Source: Terriglobia bacterium
Lineage (GTDB): Bacteria; Acidobacteriota; Terriglobia; Terriglobales; Acidobacteriaceae
NCBI GenBank assembly: GCA_020072645.1
Contig: JAIQGK010000028.1
Location: 1-48,057, forward strand
Length of the DNA stretch: 48,057 bases
Direction of reading: 5' to 3'
The notes under the pieces are model-generated. The model did no database searches, was not told where the DNA came from, and was given only the letters and a program-made list of their open reading frames with translations. Of this stretch, positions 35,900 to 44,800 are shown piece after piece. How positions within the stretch are numbered: position 1 is the stretch's first letter; each line of letters opens with the position of its first letter. Made by a program: the position numbers and the translations under genes.

Positions 35900-37363
35900 A
35901 TGCGAACCTCAGCTACAATCAGCGGTGTGAAACTCTCCTGGATCACGCTTTTCAGGTCCGCCATTGCGGCATTGACGCTTTTCGTCATCGTCGTCGTCTA
36001 CTTCAAATACATACATGTTAATCCCACCACGGTCGCGCTCAGCTTGCTGGTCGCGATTTTGGTCGTATCCGCGGCCTGGGGTTTTAGGTATGCGATTGCC
36101 ATGTCTATCGCGGCGACGCTCTGCTTCAATTTCTTCTTCTTGCCGCCGGTGGGCACCTTTACTATAGCCGACCCGCAAAACTGGGCGGCGCTTCTCGCAT
36201 TTCTGTTCACCGGGCTTGTCGCCAGTCACCTTTCCGAACGTGTCCGGCGCGAAGCCCGTGAATCGCGGAGGAGACGCATTGAAGTTGAGAAGTTATATGC
36301 ATTTTCTCAGAGGCTTCTCCTCGCGGATAACACAGCTGAATTGCTGAAATCCATTCCTTTTCATGTGCTGGAGATTTTTGGGGTGCGGGAGGCTGCCCTC
36401 CACATTTCCGGCAAGGACCAGATTTACCGCTCTGGTGCAGGCACCGAAGAACTCCCCAGCAACATTCTCAAAGATGTTTCTTCGTCCGGAGATCTCACGG
36501 TTAGCGCTGAAAAGGGAATCTCAGTTGTGCCGCTGAGAATGGGCGTTAAAACGATGGGGAGTCTGGCAATGCGCGGCGAGATGCTCTCGTACGAAACTTT
36601 AGAAGCCGTTGGTGGCCTAGTTGCCATTGCCGTAGAGCGGGCCGAGGCTCTCGAAAAGCTGATGCGCAATGAGGCCTCTCGCGAGAGTGAACGTTTGCGT
36701 TCCGCCTTGCTCGATTCAATTACTCACGAGTTCCGTACGCCGTTAACATCGATTAAAGCATCGATCAGCAGCCTGAAATCTGAGGCAAAGATGAACGATG
36801 AACAGCGGCGTGATTTTGAGGACATCATCGATGAAGAAAGCGACCGGCTTAACCGGCTGATCGGTGAAGCGGTTGAGATGGCTCAACTCGATGCCAAAGA
36901 GGTGAAACTAGAACTGGAGCCGCACCCTATTCTTGAGCCGGTCCAAGCCGCTCTTGAAGAGTCGAAGAATACCATCGCCGGTCACCCAGTGGAGGTTCGC
37001 ATTCCTGAGAGTTTGCCCAAAGCAATGATGGATGTGACTTGGATCAAAAAAGTATTGCAGCATCTCATCGAGAACGCGGCGAAATACTCGGATGCCGGAC
37101 AGCCCATCTTTATCAGCAGTGAGGTCCGCAATGGAAGGCTGATTACCAGCGTTGCTGACCGTGGAGTTGGAATTGATGACCTCGAAAGGTCAATGATCTT
37201 CGACAAGTTCTACCGTGGCCAGGGGCAGCGATACAGGATCCAGGGTACAGGGATGGGCCTGGCGATTGTCAAAGCGATTGTTGAAGCGCACGGTGGTCGA
37301 ATCGAGGTCAGCAGCCAGTTGGGCCACGGTTCGGTATTTTCATTTGGCCTTCCAGTTGTGTGA
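35900..37363 (+). CDS. kdpD: KdpD histidine kinase half
   Basis: 487 residues. Four short hydrophobic helices form the DUF4118 membrane domain (about 12-105, including LFVIVVVYFKYI and CFNFFFLPP). A GAF-like domain (about 135-255) follows. The HisKA motif SITHEFRTPLTSIKASI has His276, and the HATPase domain has ENAAKYS, DRGVGI and GTGMGLAIVKAIVEAHGG. It is the C-terminal part of KdpD without the KdpD/Usp sensor region, which is encoded separately on the opposite strand. ATG 35900 has no obvious ribosome site; GTG 35927 is an alternative. With only 20 bp between the divergent starts, at least one promoter must lie inside the other gene. Confidence 0.92.
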   Translation: MRTSATISGVKLSWITLFRSAIAALTLFVIVVVYFKYIHVNPTTVALSLLVAILVVSAAWGFRYAIAMSIAATLCFNFFFLPPVGTFTIADPQNWAALLAFLFTGLVASHLSERVRREARESRRRRIEVEKLYAFSQRLLLADNTAELLKSIPFHVLEIFGVREAALHISGKDQIYRSGAGTEELPSNILKDVSSSGDLTVSAEKGISVVPLRMGVKTMGSLAMRGEMLSYETLEAVGGLVAIAVERAEALEKLMRNEASRESERLRSALLDSITHEFRTPLTSIKASISSLKSEAKMNDEQRRDFEDIIDEESDRLNRLIGEAVEMAQLDAKEVKLELEPHPILEPVQAALEESKNTIAGHPVEVRIPESLPKAMMDVTWIKKVLQHLIENAAKYSDAGQPIFISSEVRNGRLITSVADRGVGIDDLERSMIFDKFYRGQGQRYRIQGTGMGLAIVKAIVEAHGGRIEVSSQLGHGSVFSFGLPVV

Positions 37364-37414
37364 TCCCCGCCGATGGTATCTGGCCGAATGGCTGGGCCAA
37401 ATTTTCATCGCGCC

Positions 37415-37431
37415 TTTAGGCTTTCTTTAGG
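37415..37431 (+). promoter_or_regulatory. Candidate KdpE box (two direct repeats)
   Basis: TTTAGG at 37415-37420 and 37426-37431, 11 bp apart, on the plus strand. It lies 37-53 bp upstream of the small membrane protein gene at 37468. Sequence, spacing and orientation towards the gene match the two boxes at 33.8 and 34.7 kb. Confidence 0.55.
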
Positions 37432-37467
37432 GTCCGGCAAGTAGCATTGGGTTCGAAGGGCCCACCA

Positions 37468-37605
37468 ATGCTGCACGTCCTCGGCCGCGTTCTGGAGATC
37501 ATATTCTTCGTTGGCCTTGCCGGTTCCGCAATGGTCGCAATACTTGCATTCATCGGCGATGTCCGTGATTTCTCGAAAAGGACTGATTGCCACACTCGAC
37601 CGTGA
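37468..37605 (+). CDS. Small membrane protein downstream of kdpD
   Basis: 45 residues (MLHVLGRVLEIIFFVGLAGS, then AMVAILAFIGDVRDFSKRTD). It has one long hydrophobic helix and a polar C-terminus. GAAGGG lies upstream of the ATG. A candidate KdpE box precedes it, so it may be a K+-responsive membrane peptide. Its last codons reach the junction with the truncated ABC permease, so the C-terminus may not be original. Confidence 0.6.
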   Translation: MLHVLGRVLEIIFFVGLAGSAMVAILAFIGDVRDFSKRTDCHTRP

Positions 37606-37679
37606 TAGGCATCACGGAGTGGTTTTGTAACGGCGGCTACGCTAAGAGTAGCCAAAGATTTGCCAGCGAGCCCCTTCAG

Positions 37680-38528
37680 GTGGAATATGAATCAATTTTG
37701 CCCGGCTTCTTCCGGACCATGCGGCTTCCGTTGCTTGAGGGCCGTGATTTTACGGATGCAGATCGTGACAACGCGCCCACAGTCGTAATTCTGGATAACG
37801 TTCTTGCCGCCAAACTGTGGCCGGGACAAAACCCGCTAGGCAAGCAGGTCGGGATGAGTGCGCGCGCCGGTGGAACCTCCCGCGCGCTTGAAGTTGTGGG
37901 AATTGTGCAAGAGATCAAGCATTTTGGCCCTGAGGCAAAAGTAAGATGGATGCAAGTCTATGTGCCCCAGTACCAGGATCCATCGCCGACATTGTCATTC
38001 GTGCTTAATGCGGCTATGCCGGAAGCAGCAGTCAAACCCACTATAGACAAGGTGATTCACGAATTGGACAAAGACCTGCCAATCGAGAATTTCCAGACCA
38101 TGGACACTTACTTGGATAATTATCTCAGCCCCCGCAGGGTAAGCCTCCTCTTGCTTAGCGCTTTTGCTGGGACAGGAATCGTTTTGGGAATGATTGGCAT
38201 TTACGGCGTGGTCGCAGCAGCAGTGCTTCGCCGGCGGCGGGAAATCGCAATCCGCATGGCGATGGGAGCAACCGTCTTTGGCACAATCGCGCTTATTACC
38301 CGGTTTGGTCTTCTTGCGGCTTCGGGCGGCATTCTGATTGGCTCAGCTATAGTGATGAGTTTGACCCGCGTCCTTGCCTCACTCCTAATTGGAGTGAACG
38401 TCCTTAGCCCAGGAGTCTATTTTGCCAGTGCATTTGTCATATTCACGCTGGCGGTCATCGCCAGTCTAATCCCGGCGATGAGACTCATGCGATTCAACGT
38501 TCAGGAAATTTTGCGCCAACAGGCATGA
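37680..38528 (+). pseudogene. FtsX/MacB-type ABC permease (ADOP family), C-terminal half only
   Basis: Recognisable homology starts at VEYESILPGFFRTMRLPLLEGRDF and continues to the end (FTDADRDNAPTVVILDNVLAAKLWPG, the periplasmic MacB-core end). The last three FtsX helices follow (LLLLSAFAGTGIVLGMIGIYGVVA, RRREIAIRMAMGA, the PxxALR-like ending IPAMRLMRF). Acidobacterial ADOP permeases have about 800 residues with two FtsX domains. Here the first half is missing and the frame upstream (37587-37679) is unrelated. It is a truncated remnant, with no ATPase gene nearby. Confidence 0.85.
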
Positions 38529-38624
38529 ACATTTGCAATTGACTCGGGCTGGACGTAAAATCCTGCTAACATATACATGCACTTTTCACGCTGAGTGTTC
38601 AGGTACAGACTTGGGTCACCTACG

Positions 38625-38649
38625 AATTCAGCCGCAGCTTGGCTGAATT
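38625..38649. terminator. 9 bp perfect hairpin with T/A flanks
   Basis: AATTCAGCC (38625-38633) and GGCTGAATT (38641-38649) form a perfect stem with a 7 nt loop, followed by TTTT on the plus strand. It separates the plus-strand permease remnant from the end of the minus-strand RHS gene and could terminate either side. The T-run is short. Confidence 0.5.
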
Positions 38650-41600
38650 TTCGCGGTCTCGAATAACGAATGACTACGCCAGGCAAAAGGCAAGCAGTAC
38701 GACCGAATCGCGGCAGTTCCCTGCGACCACGTGGCGAGAGTCCGCGCAGCCGCTTCCTGTATGTTGATGTAACGAAGGAGGAACAAAAGCAAATCCATGA
38801 ATACTGCCTGGACGGCAGAATTATTCCAATAAATAGAGTAAATATGCTGTCCAGCGCCCTCGTAGAAGGTCATCAGATCAATCGGCGTTCCGGTAGCGAT
38901 GGTGGTCAGCTTGCTTCCTGCCGCCGCCACTGCCGCACCAGTCATGCTAGTCAAATTGTTAGTGATCCATGCCGTGCCACTCCAAACAATGCGGTTGAGG
39001 TTTTGGTTTGTGTCGAGGAACAATGCATGAATGTTGCCTGTGGTTCCCCACATAGCGGCAGAAATTGAGCCGTTCGGGGCCATGAGATTTGTCGCTCCAG
39101 ATAGGCTATGAAGGTCGGCATTCGACCACGTAGTCGTTGGGGCATACCAATAAACGCAGAAAAGGTGCTGATTGGCGCCTTCATAAAACATCATCGGCGT
39201 ATTTGAGCTGCCAGTGTCAACGATCGCCATCTTTGTATTTGATACCGGCGATGCACCGGTGAGTACGGTCATATCGAGGTTCTGCCAGACGCTGCCGGTC
39301 CAGTTCATGTCATAAATGTGCTGGTTCGCACCCTGATAAAAAACGTGAATCACACTTCCGAGGGCCACAGCGGCAATTGAGCTACCAGCCAAGGGAAGCC
39401 CCGCCTCACTCATGCTCGTGAGATCCTGGTCGAACCAACTTGAACTATTCCAAGACATCTGACAAAGGTGCTGGTTTGTATCAAAATAAAACGTGTGCGA
39501 ACTGCCATCACTTAATGTCACGCTTGCAAGGGCTGTTCCAGTCGCCGCCAAATGAGGTGAGCCTGCGGCCACCCAAGTCGAGCTAAATGCGCCGCTAATG
39601 CTGACGCTTGCCGTGGCCTGAACTCCCGAAGATCCAGCTCCTCCCGGTTCGTCAACTTCGATCAATCGTCCCAGTCCGTCGGTTACAGTCCGTCTTGGCT
39701 TTCCGGCCTCATCCGTGACAGTAACTGAGTTTCCATTGTACGAATATCTGGTCGTACCCCCATCTTGAGAAGTGATAGTTGTCGGTCGATTTAAAATGTC
39801 ATAGAGGTAAGAGGCAAAACCCCAGGTGGATTCGCCGCAATTTGTATCTGGCGGATTGCAACGCGTCGGGTTATTAACTTTGCTTTTGCGGTTCAAAAAG
39901 TCATAAGAGATTGGGCTATAGACTGTGCCCTGAGGATCGCTTGTAATCGCCTTTTGAACCGTACGGCCCAGATCATCCAGCTTATCTATGTCGATGAGGT
40001 CTTGTGTTGACGTGATTGATCTTGTTGTCGTAAAAGTTAAAGGCAAAGATGCTTCATTATAAGACTTGGTTATCTTGCCCCGAACGCCGCTGTCGTCGGG
40101 AGGAAACTGCGTCTGGAGTAGGCGATCCAATGGCTCGGCGTTTCCTGAGGAGTCGGCGTAGCTGAAGTTTGTCGTGTTGTTGTTCAGATCGGTGGAACTC
40201 GCCAATTTCCCAGTGCAAGAATTATAGGTGGAACTGGAGAACTGAGATTTAGCATTTGTAACTTTCGTCACGTATGCTGCAGAATTTCCGCTACTCGGCG
40301 CACAGATTGCATTACCCCATGCGTCGGTATAGCTGAATGTTGTTTTATGTAGCCCTGGGTCCGTTGTCGATGTAATGTTACCGGCATCATCATACTGATT
40401 TCTTGTCACCAGAAAAGAGCCATCCGAAGTCAGCAGGCGCGACACCGCTGTCAGGTTTCCACGAGTCGTATATGCCGTGCTGAATACCGCATCGTGCTGA
40501 ACTGCACCGCTTAAGGACAGCCCGTCAGTGTAGTTGTCATATTCGAAGACTCCCTTTCCGGCGATATGCCCAGCTCCGTCACTGATCGTGATTGCTGTTG
40601 GCTTGCTAAGAATATTTACAGTTACATCTGCGGGATTATCGGATGTGTACGTAGCATCAGTAACGCGAGTCGCAGTTGCTGGAGCAGTACCTGTATAAAA
40701 GTCCCACTCGCGTACCTCTGTAAGATTAGGTATTGACCAAGAATATTCAGTCTTCTTCGATAAGGTTGATCCATTAAATGGCAGGCTAGTCGTAACTCGA
40801 ATGGGAAAAAGCCTCGCAGTTGACAGAAAATCATAGTCTTTTGTGACCGTCTGAAGAGTGTTACCAGCCGGGTCGCGACTGATAGAGCTCGTCATCCATG
40901 CTGCTGATTGATCGCGCACTGTGAAGATATAGACAATAGATGAGTGATCGGGCATGACAGCCGTTACTTGGTGAACACCATCTACCTCCGTTGGAGGGGT
41001 CGGAATTGGACAGCTGCTAAAACGCGATGTCACTAATAACGGTGTATACGACCAGACATTTCCTTCAGAAGTTCGGGATGAAACCCACCTGCTGCGGCTG
41101 CATTGTGAATCGACAAAGGTCGTATAAGTGTATTGGACCACGGCACCGCCGGGCAAAGTAATGCTCTTGAGCAAACCATAATTGCCGGATGCAGTTCCTG
41201 AATCATAATCGAATTGATATAGCGTGTTGTTAGGTAGCCTTACACTTTGGATGACAGAAAGTGAACCCTGATATTCGGTCATAAAAGATGGACCAAAGGC
41301 TGTATGCACATTGATAGTTGTCGTGGTTATGGTGTATCGCGATCGAGTTCCCTGTGAATTCAGAACGTCTAGATAAATAAGATTTCCCTGGACGGTCTTT
41401 AATACTGGATTACGACCGACGAAATCCACGACCCCGTTGGCATTGTGGCCATATATGTTTCCGTTTGAATCCTCACCTGTTGATACTATGTTTCCGTAGT
41501 TATCATAAACAACGGCTTGCGTATATCCGGTGACCGACATGAAATATCCAGAACCATCATCGGCATAAGCAGAACCATTGGGAGCATCAGGAATACAGTC

Positions 41601-42146
41601 GAGCGAAGGGCTTGGGGAATTATAGGTAAAAATTGGAAATGTCTTGGAAAGACCGTCGGGAGAAAGATAGCTAAAGTTTGAAAATGTAAAATACTTATCG
41701 GTAATGCCGCCCGGAGCGATAGTGCACTGTGTCTCAGACACACCATAATTGATACCTGGGCACGGTCCATCAGGGAATCCCCCAAACAAAAAACAGCCAC
41801 TACCAATATCTTCCCTGTCGGACGTGATGACCCTCCAGCCGCCGAGGGAGTCAATCATAGCATTTGGCCTCCACACGTTACCAAATGGAATGCCATAAAG
41901 CTGGCTGTCATAAACGAGTTTGAGATTGAATGGAGCTTTGCCTCTTTGCGCTAAAGAAGCAAGCGGAATGTCTAGATGCAGACTGCCATTAGCTACATTA
42001 ATCGCACCCATTTCGACGGGGTCATTTACAGAAAAATCTGGAATGCCGATTCGCTCGAGATAATCGTCTGGCACTTGAGCGACGAGCGTGTAGTGGTGGC
42101 ACAACATTGCCAAACCTATAGCAATCATTATGGCGCGGAGCTTCAT
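38628..42146 (-). CDS. RHS/YD-repeat protein with lectin-propeller-like repeats, 3' end chimeric
   Basis: 1172 residues from ATG 42146 (GAGG upstream) with a signal peptide (AIMIAIGLAMLCHHYTLVAQ). The N-terminal part has the acidobacterial RHS opening (DPVEMGAINVANGSLHLDIPL). YD-type repeats follow at about 550-900 (NQYDDAGNITSTTDPG, YSYNGNSVTVTDEAGKPRRT, DGLGRLIEVDEPGG). From about 905 there are roughly five units of about 52 residues (HTFYFDTNQHLCQMSW, IHVFYQGANQHIYDMNW, MMFYEGANQHLF, HALFLDTNQNLNRIVW, DLMTFYEGAGQHIYSIYW), as in fucose-lectin-like beta-propellers. After the last IYW at about 38825 the frame runs antisense into another gene, so the true end and any toxin tip are missing. It follows an exported-protein gene in one operon. 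Confidence 0.85.
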   Translation of the reverse strand: MKLRAIMIAIGLAMLCHHYTLVAQVPDDYLERIGIPDFSVNDPVEMGAINVANGSLHLDIPLASLAQRGKAPFNLKLVYDSQLYGIPFGNVWRPNAMIDSLGGWRVITSDREDIGSGCFLFGGFPDGPCPGINYGVSETQCTIAPGGITDKYFTFSNFSYLSPDGLSKTFPIFTYNSPSPSLDCIPDAPNGSAYADDGSGYFMSVTGYTQAVVYDNYGNIVSTGEDSNGNIYGHNANGVVDFVGRNPVLKTVQGNLIYLDVLNSQGTRSRYTITTTTINVHTAFGPSFMTEYQGSLSVIQSVRLPNNTLYQFDYDSGTASGNYGLLKSITLPGGAVVQYTYTTFVDSQCSRSRWVSSRTSEGNVWSYTPLLVTSRFSSCPIPTPPTEVDGVHQVTAVMPDHSSIVYIFTVRDQSAAWMTSSISRDPAGNTLQTVTKDYDFLSTARLFPIRVTTSLPFNGSTLSKKTEYSWSIPNLTEVREWDFYTGTAPATATRVTDATYTSDNPADVTVNILSKPTAITISDGAGHIAGKGVFEYDNYTDGLSLSGAVQHDAVFSTAYTTRGNLTAVSRLLTSDGSFLVTRNQYDDAGNITSTTDPGLHKTTFSYTDAWGNAICAPSSGNSAAYVTKVTNAKSQFSSSTYNSCTGKLASSTDLNNNTTNFSYADSSGNAEPLDRLLQTQFPPDDSGVRGKITKSYNEASLPLTFTTTRSITSTQDLIDIDKLDDLGRTVQKAITSDPQGTVYSPISYDFLNRKSKVNNPTRCNPPDTNCGESTWGFASYLYDILNRPTTITSQDGGTTRYSYNGNSVTVTDEAGKPRRTVTDGLGRLIEVDEPGGAGSSGVQATASVSISGAFSSTWVAAGSPHLAATGTALASVTLSDGSSHTFYFDTNQHLCQMSWNSSSWFDQDLTSMSEAGLPLAGSSIAAVALGSVIHVFYQGANQHIYDMNWTGSVWQNLDMTVLTGASPVSNTKMAIVDTGSSNTPMMFYEGANQHLFCVYWYAPTTTWSNADLHSLSGATNLMAPNGSISAAMWGTTGNIHALFLDTNQNLNRIVWSGTAWITNNLTSMTGAAVAAAGSKLTTIATGTPIDLMTFYEGAGQHIYSIYWNNSAVQAVFMDLLLFLLRYINIQEAAARTLATWSQGTAAIRSYCLPFAWRSHSLFETAKIQPSCG
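38670..38822 (+). pseudogene. 5' fragment of an unknown small gene
   Basis: A plus-strand frame starting MTTPGKRQAVRPNRGSSLRP and continuing SRFLYVDVTKEEQKQIHEYC looks like a real protein start: a basic N-terminus, then a strand-helix typical of short DNA-binding or adaptor proteins. The credible part stops at about 38822 (CLDGRI). Beyond that the plus frame is merely antisense to the RHS gene. It appears truncated where it meets the RHS 3' end. Confidence 0.45.
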
Positions 42147-42201
42147 CGGAATATGTCCTCGGTTCAAATGGGTAACTTCTTAACCAACAGTGAAACCAAG
42201 A

Positions 42202-43020
42202 CTAACGATCAAAGGCATCAGGCTGAACCCCTGAGCTCAAGGAGCAGGTGCCCAAATGGAGCGTCGAAAGGTGCTGCCCTCCCTGCTTTTCCTCTATAGA
42301 GAAAGGCAAAACTAAACCTGACACCATTCTGAAATCAGAAAACACTAGCTGGCGAACCAACACCACATGGCGACGGTTAGCCAACACCAGAGGATGTGCA
42401 AATTGCACTATCATCAAGCTGGTCTTTTCAATGCAGAGCTTAAAAGTTCTGAGTTGTTGCAGCTTTAAATCATTTTGCAATTGCGTTGGAATCGGCTGCA
42501 CAATCTGTATTCGATACGCGTCGTTACAGCCCATATCGTCATTTCCCGCATCGAAGGAAATGCTGGTACGAGGGTCTTCCACAGCTTCGACGATGTGGGG
42601 CAACATGAAGATCAACAACCCCATGTGTCTAGCATTCTGACCAAGGATGGCATGCGACCCGGAGTGGTCGGAAACCGAACCAGTGCCATGATTGAGAATT
42701 ATGGAATCTGTCCGGTCCGGCAAGCGTACATCCATCCTTGCTTGATCCTGCCCTTTAGCCAGGATGCGAGCGTCGCCTTGAACATCCCCATCAGACCATG
42801 AGTAAGTAATTGTCCCCGTTGCACTAAAATCCTGTGCGGCTTTAATTTGAGCTTTGCCTCCCGCCACCGTAAAGGCATGTTCTAGCACGTTGAGGGCAGA
42901 TTGGTCTCTTACTGGCGATGGGCCTGCGGACTTGGCAACGAGGCTTTGGGCGCGTGCGTAAGATGAGCCGAGGACGATAATAATTAGAAGTACAATCCAA
43001 AATGCTTTTTGTGGCTTCAT
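42202..43020 (-). CDS. Exported protein of unknown function
   Basis: 272 residues; GGAGA lies 9 nt before the ATG. The signal peptide is FWIVLLIIIVLGSSYARAQ. The mature part begins with a helix common in acidobacterial secreted proteins (ALNVLEHAFTVAGG), then beta-rich sequence (DFSATGTITYSW, GDARILAKGQDQARMDVRLP) resembling LolA/outer-membrane-carrier-like folds. Two Cys (GCNDAY, KLCIEK) may pair. It lies 55 bp before the RHS gene on the same strand and may help export or process it. No family is named with confidence. Confidence 0.65.
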   Translation of the reverse strand: MKPQKAFWIVLLIIIVLGSSYARAQSLVAKSAGPSPVRDQSALNVLEHAFTVAGGKAQIKAAQDFSATGTITYSWSDGDVQGDARILAKGQDQARMDVRLPDRTDSIILNHGTGSVSDHSGSHAILGQNARHMGLLIFMLPHIVEAVEDPRTSISFDAGNDDMGCNDAYRIQIVQPIPTQLQNDLKLQQLRTFKLCIEKTSLMIVQFAHPLVLANRRHVVLVRQLVFSDFRMVSGLVLPFSIEEKQGGQHLSTLHLGTCSLSSGVQPDAFDR

Positions 43021-43348
43021 AGCAAACGGTCTCCGAATTCAGTCATCCGGTTTCAAGAGTTAACGATCTTGCCAAACAAGTAAACAGCAGGATCTTGCTG
43101 AGTGGAAGAAACTAACAGAGCTGAAAGATGAATTGCAAGGATTTACTTCAGTTCGATGCCAAAAGTTTTGCTTCGGAAAAAGACCGGATTTGGTAACCCT
43201 ATGGTAATTAACATACTCAAAAACACTTGTCCTTTCGAAGTCGGCCATCACCGGTCGCGAACAGAGGTAGCTAGAGCGTTTTCATCCTTGTGTGCTGTTG
43301 GTATGATTACAACTTTGAAGCGTGCCAGTCTCGTCAAAGGAGACGCTC
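43021..43348. other. Gene-free stretch
   Basis: Divergent spacer between the exported-protein gene and the small basic protein. No supported gene or clear repeat was seen. Confidence 0.5.
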
Positions 43349-43564
43349 TTGGACGCTGTAACTATCATCGCGGAGTTGGAGGCGGAACGTGACCGGCTTA
43401 ATAGTGCTATTGCAGCATTGCGTGGAAATCGAGTCACATTCCGAAAGAGTTCCGGTAAGCCGGATGGCAGGAAAAGGCCACCATCGGCAGCAATCAGGCG
43501 AAAGCTCAGCCGAGCCACGAAGAAACGTTGGATCGAATGGAGGAAGAAGCGAGCAGCAGACTGA
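43349..43564 (+). CDS. Small basic protein, copy 2 of a three-member family
   Basis: 71 residues from TTG 43349, with AAAGGAG 6 nt upstream; the longer frame from 43322 lacks a site. MDAVTIIAELEAERDRLNSA matches copy 1 (MDTQSIIAVLEAERDRLNQA). The tail RRKLSRATKKRWIEWRKKR matches the basic end of copy 1. Conservation of the TTG-GAC start and the Shine-Dalgarno supports translation. The tail is probably a nucleic-acid-binding segment. Confidence 0.75.
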   Translation: MDAVTIIAELEAERDRLNSAIAALRGNRVTFRKSSGKPDGRKRPPSAAIRRKLSRATKKRWIEWRKKRAAD

Positions 43565-44205
43565 CTCTCAAACTTCGCGAGACTTAGGCATCCGAATTGT
43601 TCCTTCTGACGCCCTTGGGACTGCGCATATGAGTAGGTAATGTTGCTCCGAGTTCAAAAACAAATCCTCTGCTTTTGGATCTTCTATCCACAGAGAGATG
43701 ATGATTCGAATTTAACTTTTCACGCCTTGTGTGCCGGTTGCTTGTTTGGCAAAATTGAAAATGAATTCGGCGAGTATGTCCCAAGTTCGACGTTAGCACG
43801 AGGTGGTCCACCGTATGTATCAAAGATTTGATCACGAATGCAGGCGTTCTGGGCGACGTCGCCAACGTCGCTTACGGGCAGGCAATGTTACGATCAGCTC
43901 AAAATCTACTCCTCTGCGATTGCATGTATGCTCTTGTGAGGCAGTAGACGAAGGCGGGGATTACGCTGGCTCATGGAACTCCTTGAAGTAAGCAGCTTTC
44001 ACTGACGCGACGATCTCGAACTCCATTTTGTCCGGATTGCGCTCCAAACCTCGGGACTCCTGGTATGGCAGCACTCCTTCTCAGAAATGGTCTCTTGGGA
44101 AGCTTATGGAAAATCGGTGCACGAATGAGTTGCCGAGGGAAATCTCAAGAATTTAACAAGTTTCTACAAGAATCTCCGCTTTGTACGAATGGTGTCCTTT
44201 GGCGA
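43565..44205. other. Gene-poor accessory DNA
   Basis: Only short frames without recognisable domains. It is consistent with decayed sequence next to the methyltransferase remnant. Confidence 0.45.
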
Positions 44206-44800
44206 CTACCAGGCTGACATGCCGCGCTTCACTTTCCAGTTCTTCCAGTCCGAGATGACGCGATGCGGGAACAGCAATAACTTCGGCAAACAAAGAGTGG
44301 ACAATGACGCAACAGTGACGGCAGGGCGGCAATAGGGGTGGTTGACATAGCATCTCTTAAGGAACCGCCAGAGCCGGCTGAACGCGCCCTGATCAGCATA
44401 GAGGCAGATCACAAGATGCTCTTTCGCCGGGATGGTGATGAGATCCAGACTCTTCCACATTGCGCCTGTGTGGTGGAGCACGCCCCAGGAATACACAATG
44501 TCAAACTGTCCCAGCGAGCGCAGATACGGCTCGTCCAGAGCTGAGCCCCCTTCAGCCGGCCAGTTGGCCATAGGGGCAAAGCGGCGCTTCATCTCGGCAG
44601 TACAGGCCACGCTTTTCGGATCGTAATCAAAAGATGAGACACGGGCCGCGCCGAGGCGTACAGCGGCAGAGAATGAATTCCGCTACCGGACCCGACATCC
44701 AGGAAAGATTTTCCGCTGAGGTCGCCGACCATTTCAGCAAGACGGCCGCATGCTTCCGCTATATGTTTTTCATCGACGAGGGAAAGAAACCGGGTCCTAA
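44206..44800 (-). pseudogene. SAM-dependent methyltransferase remnant, frameshifted and truncated
   Basis: Across two frames the sequence reads FLSLVDEKHIAEACGRLAEM, LSGKSFLDVGSGSGIHS (SAM-binding glycine motif), then, after a one-base loss at about 44675, SAAVRLGAARVSSFDYDPKSV. From there the frame 44206-44610 gives FDIVYSWGVLHHTGAMW (motif post-II) and ends KRGMSAW-stop. Related class I methyltransferases continue after MSxW with a conserved tail that is missing here, and their N-terminus (GKNWxRFL) is also lost. It cannot be functional as written. Confidence 0.75.

Noticed and set aside
38870-39640. DNA-level tandem repeat in the RHS gene
   Set aside because: The units are similar as protein but too diverged in DNA to be called a nucleotide repeat; treated as propeller-like blades.
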